Source: Vulcanimicrobiota bacterium (GTDB taxonomy: Bacteria; Vulcanimicrobiota; Xenobia; Xenobiales; JADMJV01). Taken from it: DNA of 13,372 bases. Position 1 is the stretch's first letter; each line of letters begins with the position of its first letter. Below are positions 1 through 7,180 of the stretch, one piece after another. Under the pieces are notes generated by a model. That model was not told where the DNA came from, made no database searches, and saw nothing but the letters and a program-made list of their open reading frames with translations. Both the position numbers and the translations under genes were made by a program. Where the stretch lies: NCBI GenBank assembly GCA_023447635.1, contig JAEXNA010000115.1, positions 1 to 13,372 of the forward strand, given 5' to 3'.

Positions 1-241
1 GACCTCGAGCCCGAGGCCAGGAGCCGCCCGTCTCATCTCTGCACCCACGACCCGACAGGTTCGTGCAGCGAGACTACCCGCAACGTTGCAGGGGATCGCG
101 TTGAAACTTTAGCCGCGAGACTCCACCGAGAAGCGCTGTAGGCCGGTAATAACACCAGCCGCTCGCCAGAGGTGGTCGGCCACCCACTCCAACCGCCGCC
201 GCGCCAAACCCACCCGCCCTCCAGACACGCCTCTCCTACGC
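1..241. other. Left-edge stretch without a supported gene
   Basis: I find no supportable gene here. A plus-strand frame is open from the window edge to a TAG at 139-141 and another to a TAG at 109-111; either could be the 3' end of a gene lying further left, but neither short translation is recognisable. A perfect 10-bp palindrome GCAACGTTGC lies near 80-89. No clear terminator hairpin with a T-run follows the pilin operon that ends at 242. Confidence 0.3.
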
Positions 242-1027
242 TCAGGGAGCCGACCGTTCGGGCGGGAAGACAGAGAAGTGAAGCTCGCGGAGCGCCTCAT
301 CGAGGGGGGCGCTTCCGGCTCTGCGCTGTCTCCGCCTCATCTCCGGTCCTACAGCGGCAAGATGCACCGCGATCTCTCCCGGCGAATCCGGGGCGGGGTC
401 CCGTCGCACCCGGAAAGTGACCAGCCCGGTAGCCACGATAGTGGCCTCCTCCAACCCCGGCTCGCCCCCAGGCAGGTCCAATCGCCGAGGGCGGGTGAGG
501 TAGTTGGCGATCCGACCAGGGGCCAAAAGCTCTTCGGCCTCTCCCGAACCTGCCGGATTGTTGATCACCTTTCGGACCAGAACCTTGTGAGGACAGCCCA
601 TCTCGTACCCTTGCCCGTCGGGGCGACCCGTGCAGGTGGCGCCGTACAGTTCGTCATGCTGTCTCGGAACCGTGCAGTAGTACAGGATATTACGCTGCCA
701 CAGCGGCCGCCCCGCCGAGGTCCGCAGCAGGTTCGAGGTCGCTTCGTCCCAGGGCGAGAGGAACCACACCGCGTCGCCGTCCGAGCCCGAGAAAGACGTC
801 GTCGAGACGGTGCGGCGGACCGTCTGAAGCTCTGTCCTGAGCAGGTCCGGCTGCAGCGAAGAGTAGCCCTTGCGAAGCTCGACCTGGGCGGTGTTGGTGC
901 CGAAAGATCGCTCCCAAACCGTCGTCCCCCTCGACATCGCGACAGCCAGCAAGACCATCACGAAGGAGAACACCGCGAACCCTACCACCAGCTCGGGCAG
1001 GGTCAGGGCACGACGGCTATCTCGCAT
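242..1027 (-). CDS. Prepilin-like protein with class III signal (261 aa), third gene of pilus operon
   Basis: Probable minor pilin or pseudopilin. The N-terminus reads MRDSRRA followed by LTLPELVVGF and a hydrophobic helix to about residue 33. This is the prepilin peptidase/N-methylation layout: basic leader, cleavage before a hydrophobic residue, and Glu at mature position 5 (residue 12). The residue at -1 is Ala7, not the usual Gly. An upstream in-frame ATG at 1034-1036 is possible, but GGTGG sits directly against it and about 9 nt before the ATG at 1025-1027, so I chose the latter. The rest (residues 35-261) is a polar globular domain with two Cys near the middle (YYCT and ATCT segments) and a third in MGCPHK. 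The gene overlaps the end of the preceding prepilin by 11 nt, so translation is probably coupled. The exact role (type IV pilus or type II secretion-like pseudopilus) cannot be told from here. Confidence 0.8.
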   Translation of the reverse strand: MRDSRRALTLPELVVGFAVFSFVMVLLAVAMSRGTTVWERSFGTNTAQVELRKGYSSLQPDLLRTELQTVRRTVSTTSFSGSDGDAVWFLSPWDEATSNLLRTSAGRPLWQRNILYYCTVPRQHDELYGATCTGRPDGQGYEMGCPHKVLVRKVINNPAGSGEAEELLAPGRIANYLTRPRRLDLPGGEPGLEEATIVATGLVTFRVRRDPAPDSPGEIAVHLAAVGPEMRRRQRRAGSAPLDEALRELHFSVFPPERSAP

Positions 1028-1514
1028 CGCTATCATCCACCAGCTCGGCTTCGTTGATAAGCACCGTGGTTCGGACCTCCAGCTGCCCGAACCCCTCGCG
1101 CCCGGTCCGCCTCTCGCCGGCCCACCAGACGTGCACGTCGAGCTTCTTCAGGCGGTTGCCGACCGCCGCCTGTCCCAGCGGATCGCCCGCCGCATCCTTC
1201 ACCGAACGGACGTGCAGGGTATAGTAAAAGACCGTCCTGTGGTCTTGCACTTCGCCCCTGCGCCATGGATCGCCGGCCGCATCTCGGGCCAGGAACTGAG
1301 CCTTGCTTCCGGCGGGCGAGTCCGAACGCAGCCCCGCCACGGTCCGAGCCACCAGTCGGTCGGCCACCAGCGAGCCGGCCGAGGTCTCGAGCGACTTGCT
1401 ATCGACCCGCAGTACCGTCACGCCCAGAGCAAGAACCGCCAGGATGACCACGGCGATAAAGCCCAGCGACAAGATCAGTTCGGCCAAAGAGAAGGCCCGG
1501 GTACGGCGTGACAT
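1017..1514 (-). CDS. Prepilin-like protein with class III signal (165 aa), second gene of pilus operon
   Basis: Probable minor pilin or pseudopilin. It begins MSRRTRA then FSLAELILSLGF and a long hydrophobic stretch to about residue 35, so the signal is a 7-residue basic leader, Ala7 at -1, and Glu12 at mature position 5. The layout is identical to that of the downstream prepilin. The start ATG (1512-1514) lies 2 nt after the TAG of the 725-aa gene. A longer open frame extends upstream to 1715, but that part only shadows the upstream gene and has no pilin-like sequence, so I reject it. Residues 40-165 form a soluble domain that I do not recognise. No good Shine-Dalgarno is visible; expression is probably by coupling from the upstream gene. 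The 3' end overlaps the next prepilin by 11 nt. Confidence 0.8.
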   Translation of the reverse strand: MSRRTRAFSLAELILSLGFIAVVILAVLALGVTVLRVDSKSLETSAGSLVADRLVARTVAGLRSDSPAGSKAQFLARDAAGDPWRRGEVQDHRTVFYYTLHVRSVKDAAGDPLGQAAVGNRLKKLDVHVWWAGERRTGREGFGQLEVRTTVLINEAELVDDSDAR

Positions 1515-1516
1515 GG

Positions 1517-3694
1517 CTAATGGACGGTGTGGAAAGTCTGCTGCACGGGGCTCGGACTCGGCACTCTTTCCAGCGCCGTGAGATAGGCGGGATTGAACAT
1601 CAAGTCCGCTGACTTGGCCAGGATCCGGATCCTTCCTCGACCGTTGCGCCCCGGGTCGTTCTCGGGGTTGCCGCCGTAGGCGACCAGCGCGCCTTCGAGA
1701 GAGAACTTGCCCCACTGCCGTACGTTCTGGCTGTCGGTCCCGATCTTGGCCCGGAAGTCGCCCCAGGCGTAGATCACGCCTTTCATCTTGAAATCTTTGT
1801 ATTCGTAGCTGTTCGAGCCGCGGCTCCTGAGAGAAGACAAGGTGATGTCGCCTCGAGCGTAGAGGTTCAGCCCGTCTTCAATGTTGGCGCTCAGGTCGGT
1901 GCCCGCGCCGACGATGCGGATCGAGTTGGCCGAAGTGATCGAACCGCCCTCGCCCGTCACCTTGCTCCCAATCTTGATGTTGCCTCTGGCCGAGAGGATG
2001 GCCGACTCTCCCGCGGGCGGTTCGAACGTGATCTCCAGGTCGTCCGGGGTCAGCTCCGCCGACACCGCGCCGCCCAGGTCCAGCTCTTCCATCGAGGCGC
2101 CGCCGCCGGAGCCGCCGGTCAGATAACGGGCAATATCTCGGAGCGAAGAGCTTTGTGGAGAGCTCGACGTCAACAGTCCCAGGGGGACGTCCCGTATCGC
2201 ATCGAGCAGGGTGGGATGAGAGCTCGTCCCGGGCTCGTAGGTCAGCACCGCGCCTGAACCCGAAGGGTTTGCTGCGAGCTGCAAGCTGTAACCCGCGATA
2301 CTCAAGCCTTCGCTGTAGTCGGACGGCACGCTGATGTTGGGTAGAACCCACGAGCTGGCTCCGCCTGATTCGACGGCGGGCGGTGGGAGGGCAGCGACCG
2401 CGCTCTCGATGGCGTCCAGGTCGACCTCGCCCTCCTCGCTCTCGTCTTCGGGATCGGGGGCGGCCCCGGGCGGGTCCTCCTGAGCGCCGGCCCGAGGGAT
2501 GAAGTTGAACTCGTTGACGTCGCCCACCGGCTTGATCACGACGTTGTCCGTGATCCGCAGCTTCCGACCTCTGTGCACGATGGCGCCTTCCCCGAGAGTC
2601 ATCACCGTTCCCGGGTTGTTCGCGTTGGCCGGGCTGGCCGTCACCCAGCGGGCATAGTCGGCGTAGTTCATCCCATAGTAGTGCAGACTGCCGTCATCCC
2701 AGACCACGTAGGTGCCGGCGCTGAGTTCCTGGTCGCCGTCGCCGGCCTTCTTCACGTCTTCCCAGGCCAATTTGTAGAACTCGTCCTGCTCGCCCTCGCG
2801 CTGCTGCTCGACCGAGCTGCGCGCGGTCAGGCCGTCCCTGGACACGGCCTCGCCGTTGGGCGAAACGTAGTTGGCGTCGCCGTTGCCCCCTTCCACCGCG
2901 ATGGCGCGCTTGCTGCGAAGACGCGGAACCCCCGAATTGCTGTCCACCCGCAGACGGTTCCCGTCCGGGGGCAGCAGCACGCTCAGCCGGCCTGCCGCCA
3001 TGGCCGCCGCATCCGAGTCAGGAGACGCCTGGGCCTGGAGATACGCCTCGACCACCCGAGTGGTGACCGCGCCGCCCGAAACCGGAGCCGGGTTGGGAGA
3101 GTCCGGGCTCAATTCGCGCAGGCCTGTGCCGGCTCGCCCTTCGACCAGCAGACAGGCGGCCCCCGGCGGCACCCGGTAGGGCGCCTGGCTGTTCGGTAGG
3201 ACGGAAAAGTTCGGACCTTCGGCTCGCGGAACCGGCCTGGCAGAGCCGCCCGCGATATTGTTGACCGAGACATAGCGGCTGTCGATCCAGGAGCGAGCCG
3301 AAGGATCCGGGTAGCGGTCGCGATTCCCGGCGCCGTCGTCCTGGAAGTTGAAGCGGATCCGGAACTGGCTGTACTCTCCGCTGGGGGCGCGCAGAATTCC
3401 GATCACGTTGCCCCGTTCCTCGAGCACCGTCAAGTCCGGGTCCGAGAGCACCACGGCGTTGCCGTCGCCCCGCCACACAGGGTTCGCCGCCAGACGGGTC
3501 TGGGCGTAGCGAAGCCCGGATTCCGCCGCCCGAAGCGCCAGGTCGGCGCCCTCCTGATGCTGGCTCCCGGCCAGCCCACCGCGCGAGAGCATCAGCGCCG
3601 AAGTCACCAGCATGGTGACCAACACAGCGACCAGAAGGGTCGAGATAAAATAGATGCCCCTGGTCCGCGCACGGCCGGGCAGTCGCCGAAACAT
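1517..3694 (-). CDS. Large PilX-like pilus/pseudopilus assembly protein (725 aa), first gene of operon
   Basis: The N-terminus (MFRRLPGRARTRG, then IYFISTLLVAVLV and hydrophobic residues to about 36) followed by ADLALRAAESGLRYAQTRL (residues 50-68) resembles the PilX/GspK-type minor pilin start. Gly13 would be the -1 residue. The mature position 5 is Ser, not Glu, as happens in PilX/GspK-type minor subunits. PilX proteins are usually about 150-250 aa, so this one is far longer. The middle has an acidic, Pro-rich linker (around residues 400-440) and a Gly/Ser-rich stretch (SGGSGGG). The last about 200 residues are rich in short beta-strand-like repeats with Asn/Gly turns, suggesting a beta-helix or beta-rich surface domain; that is inference. 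It heads a three-gene operon with the two prepilins and is probably exported to the envelope as part of the same fibre or its tip. Confidence 0.75.
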   Translation of the reverse strand: MFRRLPGRARTRGIYFISTLLVAVLVTMLVTSALMLSRGGLAGSQHQEGADLALRAAESGLRYAQTRLAANPVWRGDGNAVVLSDPDLTVLEERGNVIGILRAPSGEYSQFRIRFNFQDDGAGNRDRYPDPSARSWIDSRYVSVNNIAGGSARPVPRAEGPNFSVLPNSQAPYRVPPGAACLLVEGRAGTGLRELSPDSPNPAPVSGGAVTTRVVEAYLQAQASPDSDAAAMAAGRLSVLLPPDGNRLRVDSNSGVPRLRSKRAIAVEGGNGDANYVSPNGEAVSRDGLTARSSVEQQREGEQDEFYKLAWEDVKKAGDGDQELSAGTYVVWDDGSLHYYGMNYADYARWVTASPANANNPGTVMTLGEGAIVHRGRKLRITDNVVIKPVGDVNEFNFIPRAGAQEDPPGAAPDPEDESEEGEVDLDAIESAVAALPPPAVESGGASSWVLPNISVPSDYSEGLSIAGYSLQLAANPSGSGAVLTYEPGTSSHPTLLDAIRDVPLGLLTSSSPQSSSLRDIARYLTGGSGGGASMEELDLGGAVSAELTPDDLEITFEPPAGESAILSARGNIKIGSKVTGEGGSITSANSIRIVGAGTDLSANIEDGLNLYARGDITLSSLRSRGSNSYEYKDFKMKGVIYAWGDFRAKIGTDSQNVRQWGKFSLEGALVAYGGNPENDPGRNGRGRIRILAKSADLMFNPAYLTALERVPSPSPVQQTFHTVH

Positions 3695-3700
3695 GCGTTC

Positions 3701-3706
3701 AGCATA
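3701..3706 (-). promoter_or_regulatory. Possible -10 box of pilin operon (TATGCT, 6 nt before ATG)
   Basis: On the minus strand TATGCT is followed by 6 nt and then the ATG of the 725-aa protein. At that distance transcription would begin at or next to the start codon, so the mRNA may be leaderless. No convincing TTGACA-like -35 lies at 16-19 nt, and no Shine-Dalgarno is present, which fits the same reading. Weak evidence on its own; it gains a little from the matching layout at 6252 and 8700. Confidence 0.35.
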
Positions 3707-3897
3707 TCAAAATCGTCGCCGTCCTGCATTACTAATGGTAAGATTTGGCCTGCCTCCATAAGAGTCAATCGGCAGCCGTCGAGAAGCTGCGACAGCACTT
3801 TCCGTCTGTCCTGAAGCTGGACCAGTCCCCCAGAACACCCCCGCGCCGGAGCTTCGCGCATCGACGGATGCTAGGACCCCATCGCCCCAACCGCCAC

Positions 3898-4147
3898 GGC
3901 ATCCCCATCTTCAACGACCCGGTCTGGTCCTCGCGCCCCGCGAGCGTCGACACCATCGCCGCCTTCCTGGCCGGGTCCCTCGATGAGGCCAGAGTCCTGG
4001 CCTGGGTCAGGTCGCTCAGCCTGCTCACCCCTTCCATCACCCAACCACCTCGACACCCACCCCGGACAAGTACCCCGCCTCGCCGCCGCCCTCCTCATCC
4101 CGATCGACAACCCCACCTACCAACGCTTCCATCAGTCGCTGCTGTAG
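3898..4147 (+). pseudogene. Degraded Csx17-like (type I-G CRISPR large subunit) 3' remnant, copy 1
   Basis: Two coding-like pieces lie in different frames. Frame 1 (about 3898-4026) reads IPIFNDPVWSSRPAS then VDTIAAFLAGSLDEARV and LAWVRSLSLL. Frame 2 (about 4052-4147) reads DTHPGQVPRLAAALLIPI then DNPTYQRFHQSLL and a TAG. From memory of the family, Csx17 proteins carry an AFL-G-LDDARI-type segment and, about 100 residues later, end near an RRLAAALLFPI-type segment. The order fits and the intervening region would be deleted and frameshifted. The final 86 nt match 10359-10444 at 67 of 86 positions. There is no start codon, no 5' part, and no CRISPR array or other cas gene in the window. The family name is tentative; that this is a broken gene fragment is more certain. 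Its last 16 nt overlap the 3' end of the convergent metalloprotein gene. Confidence 0.4.
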
Positions 4148-4812
4148 GTTGCCTCGGGATCCTGCGAGTCGTAGACGCTGGCGCGGAGGGATGTTCTCTC
4201 GAACGCGTACTGGTCAGCAAAATCCTCGACCTGCTTCCGATTGGCCCTGGTCCACCGACGAGAGTAGCGGTCGACATGATGGCCAATCTCGTGGAAGAGC
4301 AAGAACTCGGTGAACAACGCCTTAAGGGGTTCCAGAGCAAATTCCAGGTACCACCCCTTCGAGCCGTGCACCAACTCTGTCGAGTAAGGGGCATACATCT
4401 TGATCTGGCGAGGGGTCGGCTTTCGGGTTCCCAAGAACAGCTTCAGGTCCTTGGGCCACGGATAAAGGATGATCGCTCTGACCCCGCTGCCGCATTGAAA
4501 GCAAGCCAGAGGCATCTCGTGGCGTTCGTACTCCGACTTCTTGAAGCGACGGAACCAGATGTGCGTGACCCCCTCGACGTGTTGCCTGGGTAAGCGGCCC
4601 AGCTCCTCGAGCACCTCTTCAGGGCCCAGCGGGAAGAAGAAATCCTTCGAGGGGTTGTCGAGCCGTACTATCGGAAGCTTCTGGCCTTGGATGGGAGGTT
4701 GCAGAGAGTGGACTCTGCCAAAAACGCCGTCGGTAACTTTCGGCGAGCTTCGACCCCCATGAACGTCCCCGAACTTGCGGCTCTTCTTCCAGGCTGTCCT
4801 CTTACGGTCCAT
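4132..4812 (-). CDS. HExxH zinc-metalloprotein of unknown role (226 aa)
   Basis: The sequence holds LLFHEIGHHVDRY at residues 171-183, an HExxH zinc site (His174, Glu175, His178), followed by VEDFADQYA, where Glu196 could be the third ligand, as in many zincins. Upstream are CFQCGSG (residues 104-110) and a conserved-looking ILYPWPKDLKL segment. From memory, similar uncharacterised proteins with the same order (LPRQHVEGVTHIW, GSGVR, LYPWP, LHEIGHHVD, EDFADNYA) occur in cyanobacteria and other bacteria; no function is known to me. I start at ATG 4810-4812, with GGGGG about 4 nt upstream on the minus strand. The frame stays open to 5370, but that extension is only antisense to the DUF1016 gene. 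No signal peptide or TM segment, so probably cytoplasmic. The stop lies inside the convergent Csx17-like remnant, so its last codons (EATYSSD) may have been acquired by that junction. Confidence 0.7.
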   Translation of the reverse strand: MDRKRTAWKKSRKFGDVHGGRSSPKVTDGVFGRVHSLQPPIQGQKLPIVRLDNPSKDFFFPLGPEEVLEELGRLPRQHVEGVTHIWFRRFKKSEYERHEMPLACFQCGSGVRAIILYPWPKDLKLFLGTRKPTPRQIKMYAPYSTELVHGSKGWYLEFALEPLKALFTEFLLFHEIGHHVDRYSRRWTRANRKQVEDFADQYAFERTSLRASVYDSQDPEATYSSD

Positions 4813-4904
4813 AGACCCCCAGATTCGACCCGGCTGCTGAGGCCCCTTGAGCCAGTGCAGTTGGCTGAGAGCTTCCTGTCCGAGGGGAGTAAGATCCCGG
4901 GCCG

Positions 4905-4964
4905 GAGGTTGGAGGGTGGAGCGGCCAACCAGCACCAACCCGCACCCCGTCCCGCCGCGGGACC
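4905..4964 (+). repeat. Dispersed two-hairpin repeat, partial copy D (left half)
   Basis: The stretch 4923-4964 matches the left half of the fuller copies near 6061 and 9981 (GCCAACCAGCACCAACCCGC-like start) and ends in GTCCCGCCGCGGGAC (4949-4963), a 6-bp stem with loop CCG. The right half, with the second hairpin, is missing: coding-like DUF1016 sequence begins at once after the palindrome. It is preceded by a separate 26-bp segment (4905-4930) that recurs at 9828-9854. Confidence 0.6.
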
Positions 4965-4965
4965 T

Positions 4966-5987
4966 TACTCCGGGTTCCTGGTCGAGGTCAAGGAACGCAT
5001 CAGGAGAGGTCAATACGAAGCCCTCAAAGCTGTGAACAAGGAACTCTTGTCCCTGTATTGGGATTTGGGAGAGACCATTCACCAGAAGCAGGAAGCGCTG
5101 GGTTGGGGCAAGTCGGTCGTCGAGAACCTGGCCAAAGACCTTCAAACGGAGTTCCCTGGTCGCAATGGATTCTCGGCCAGAAATCTCTGAAACATGAGAG
5201 ATTTCTATCTGGAGTATCACGCTCGACCAAAACTGCAACCACTGGTTGCAGAAATCAGCTGGGTCAAGAATCTGCTCATTATGTCCCGCTGTAAAGACGA
5301 TTTGGAGAGAGAGTTCTACCTCAAGGCCACGGCCCGTTTCGGTTGGACCAAGGCCGTACTTCAGCACCAAATTGACGGCAAGGGCTACGAGCGCTATCTC
5401 TTAAATCAGACCAACTTCGACCAATCCCTGAGCCCGGAAGTGGCGGCGCAGGCCAGCATGGCGGTGAAGGACCACTACACCTTCGATTTTCTAGGGTTGT
5501 CAGAGGAGCATTCGGAGCGGGAACTAGAGCAGAGCCTGGTCCAGAGCATTCGCCGATTCCTGACAGAAATGGGCGGAACCTTCGCCTTTATGGGCACTCA
5601 GCATCGCCTGGAAGTGGGAGGGCAAGAGTACTTTATAGACTTGCTCCTGTTCCATCGGCGCCTGAGAAGCTTGTTCGCCGTCGAGCTCAAGGTGGGAGCT
5701 TCAAACCGGAACACAAGGGAAAGATGGAATTCTACCTGGAGGCCCTCGACGTTCAGGAGCGGGTGGAAGGCGAGAACGCACCCATCGGGATCATCATCTG
5801 CAGAGACAAAAATCAGACGGTGGTGGAGTACGCTCTGCGAACCGCAGGACGACCGATCGGCGTGGCCACCTATTCCGTCGTTCCGCAGCTCCCGGAAGCC
5901 TACCGAGGAGAGCTACCCAGTCCTGACGAGATTGCCGAACGCCTCAGGGTATGGGAGCCGCTGAGCGAGAGGGTCACGGACGAGTGA
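4966..5987 (+). pseudogene. Broken DUF1016 (YhcG-type) PD-(D/E)XK nuclease gene
   Basis: Three pieces join into one DUF1016/YhcG protein: YSGFLVEVKERI to GFSARNL (about 4966-5187), then NMRDFYLEY to AVELKVG (5191-5697), then SFKPEHKGKMEFYLEALD to the TGA at 5985-5987. The first two are in the same frame, split by one TGA (5188-5190) where the family has Trp (RNLW-MR-F), a likely TGG-to-TGA change. The second break is a lost base in the GGG run at 5694-5696; one more G restores VGSFKPEHKGKM. The nuclease core is visible as EYFIDLLLFHRRL with AVELK (Asp and Glu-x-Lys). The N-terminus is also incomplete: no ATG, GTG or TTG lies between repeat copy D and the first family-like residues. Family members are PD-(D/E)XK nucleases seen among defence and mobile genes. 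Very likely non-functional as a full protein; about 340 residues of coding sequence remain, close to usual length. Confidence 0.85.
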
Positions 5988-6030
5988 AGTGCTAGGTAGG
6001 TAACTGTCGGCCAGCCCCCGCAGCGCCTTG

Positions 6031-6170
6031 CCAGAACGTCGCACACCGTCGACCATAAGGGCAGAGCCAACCGCCACCCACCCGCGCCCGGTCCCGCCGC
6101 GGGACCATACGCCCACCCCAACCGAGCGTACCGTCCCCGCCGGGGAATCGGCGGAGATTAGCGACCGGGA
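6031..6170 (+). repeat. Dispersed two-hairpin repeat, full copy A
   Basis: It starts CCAGAACGTC (shared with copy C at 9947), passes GCCAACC and a C-rich stretch, then GGTCCCGCCGCGGGACC (6090-6106; 7-bp stem, loop CCG), 27 nt later TCCCCGCCGGGGA (6134-6146; 5-bp stem, loop GCC), and an AATCG/GTTAG/GCGACC-like tail. Copies B and C share the same order. No ORF is supported within it, although spurious frames read through on both strands. It fills the spacer between the DUF1016 pseudogene and rpn. Confidence 0.75.
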
Positions 6171-6251
6171 CGAGCGTTGTTCTCTCCGACCAGCCCGAAG
6201 CGGCTCGAAGAATGAGTCGGCCGAGACGTGCGCGCGATATTCGGGATGGAG

Positions 6252-6257
6252 TATACT
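6252..6257 (+). promoter_or_regulatory. Possible -10 box of rpn (TATACT, 8 nt before ATG)
   Basis: TATACT is followed by 8 nt (GGCTTCGG) and the ATG at 6266. The same TATACT-N8-ATG layout stands before the minus-strand gene that starts at 8691. Transcription would begin next to the start codon, giving a leaderless or nearly leaderless mRNA. No strong -35 is visible. A GGAG at 6248-6251 is 14 nt from the ATG, too far for a good Shine-Dalgarno. Confidence 0.4.
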
Positions 6258-6265
6258 GGCTTCGG

Positions 6266-7180
6266 ATGGAACTCACGTTACTCAACGATATCCTGTTCAA
6301 GGTCGTCTTCGGAACGCAGCGTAATGCCGAGGCGTTGCGCGGCCTGCTCAACGCCATCCTGGGCCTTGAAGGAGCCGATCGTATCGACGAGGTGACTCTG
6401 CTGAATCCGCTGCGCGAGAAGGAGCGACTCACCGACAAGGGGACCGCTCTGGACGTCAAAGCTCGGGACGGTCGAGGCAGCCTCTATAACATCGAGGTCC
6501 AGGTGCAGGCTCAGACCGCCTACCGCCAGCGTTCTCTCTTCTACGCTGCCAACATGATCAGCAGCCAGGTCGAAGCCGGTCAGGACTACCGCCAACTCCG
6601 CAAGACGATCCACATCTCGCTGACGGACTTCGTGCTGTTCCCCGACATAGATGATCTTCACAGCACCTATGTCCTCTATGATCGCAAGCACGAGTGTGTC
6701 CTTGGCGACCTGCTCGAACTTCACTACTTCGAGATGGCGAAGTTCCGCAAAGACGATCACGAAGACCTCGCCGACTCTCTAGACCGCTGGTTTTATTTCA
6801 TGAGGACCATTGAACAGTACGACGACGTCTCGGACATGCCCGAGTCGCTACAGCAAGAAGAAGGGATGGCCATTGCCATGCGCGCTGCACACAACGCACT
6901 TTCCGACGGTGAGGTCCGCGAGGCGATCGAAGCTCGCCGAAAGTGGGAAAGAGACCGCATCACCGAGATGAACATCGCCGTAGAGGAAGGCGAAGCCAGA
7001 GGTGAAGTCAGAGGCGAAGCGAGAGGCAGAGCCGAGGGCAAAGCAGAGGGCAAGGCAGAGGGCAAGGCCGAGGGCGAAGCGGCCGCCACCCTGGCTATCG
7101 CAAGAAACCTCCTGGCGAGCGGCCAGTCAGCCGAGCTGATCTTGCAGGTCACCGGCCTTCGTGTCGACGAGTTGGGATAA
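6266..7180 (+). CDS. Rpn-family recombination-promoting nuclease / PD-(D/E)XK nuclease family transposase (304 aa)
   Basis: The N-terminus MELTLLNDILFKVVFG, then ALRGLLNAILGL, is typical of the Rpn/PD-(D/E)XK transposase-like family (about 290-330 aa). The nuclease core is TALDVKARDGRGSLYNIEVQVQ (residues 60-81), with Asp63, Glu77 and Gln79 in the D...ExQ form usual for Rpn; Asp8 may also contribute. Residues 83-200 complete the family domain (RSLFYAANMISSQ, YRQLRKTIHISLTDF). The tail (205-304) is helical with EARGE/EGKAEGKAEGKAEG charged repeats and ends LASGQSAELILQVTGLRVDEL. The start at 6266 fits the family; an ATG at 6212 would add 18 unrelated residues. Known members promote RecA-independent recombination, cut DNA, and act in phage defence. 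The tail is repeated in the next ORF, which starts 1 nt after this stop. Confidence 0.9.
   Translation: MELTLLNDILFKVVFGTQRNAEALRGLLNAILGLEGADRIDEVTLLNPLREKERLTDKGTALDVKARDGRGSLYNIEVQVQAQTAYRQRSLFYAANMISSQVEAGQDYRQLRKTIHISLTDFVLFPDIDDLHSTYVLYDRKHECVLGDLLELHYFEMAKFRKDDHEDLADSLDRWFYFMRTIEQYDDVSDMPESLQQEEGMAIAMRAAHNALSDGEVREAIEARRKWERDRITEMNIAVEEGEARGEVRGEARGRAEGKAEGKAEGKAEGEAAATLAIARNLLASGQSAELILQVTGLRVDELG
6866..7180 (+). CDS. Possible internal-start Rpn short form (104 or 100 aa)
   Basis: Inside rpn, the purine-rich AAGAAGAAGGG (6855-6865) lies before in-frame ATGs at 6866 (residue 201) and 6878 (residue 205). AGAAG at 6856-6860 is 5 nt from the first; AAGG at 6861-6864 is 13 nt from the second. 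Translation here would make only the C-terminal tail, without the nuclease core. Rpn genes in enteric bacteria are reported to produce such short forms from internal starts, and these inhibit the full nuclease. The duplicated downstream ORF begins at exactly the 6878 ATG, which indirectly supports that codon as a natural start. The same codons (Gln-Gln-Glu-Glu-Gly) could produce the purine run by chance. Confidence 0.35.
   Translation: MAIAMRAAHNALSDGEVREAIEARRKWERDRITEMNIAVEEGEARGEVRGEARGRAEGKAEGKAEGKAEGEAAATLAIARNLLASGQSAELILQVTGLRVDELG

Noticed and set aside
5188..5190. TGA read as Trp (alternative code or recoding) in DUF1016
   Set aside because: Other genes here end with TGA at natural C-termini (242, 4132, 8804), and the same gene has a second, independent frameshift, so it is better explained as a pseudogene.
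4813..5370. Upstream extension of the HExxH gene on the minus strand to give a 412-aa protein
   Set aside because: The extra part is antisense to the DUF1016 coding sequence and has no protein-like similarity; the ATG at 4812 is a natural start.
6031..6180. Small protein-coding gene within repeat copies (HPRPVPPRDHTPTPTERTVP-type frames)
   Set aside because: The same peptide-like frames appear in several copies because the DNA repeat does; frames are broken differently in each and there is no start or ribosome-binding site.
7000..7080. Short-period repeats in the rpn tail as a CRISPR-like or tandem array
   Set aside because: They are in-frame GAGGGCAAGGCA-type codon repeats encoding EGKAEG, common in Rpn tails, without spacers.
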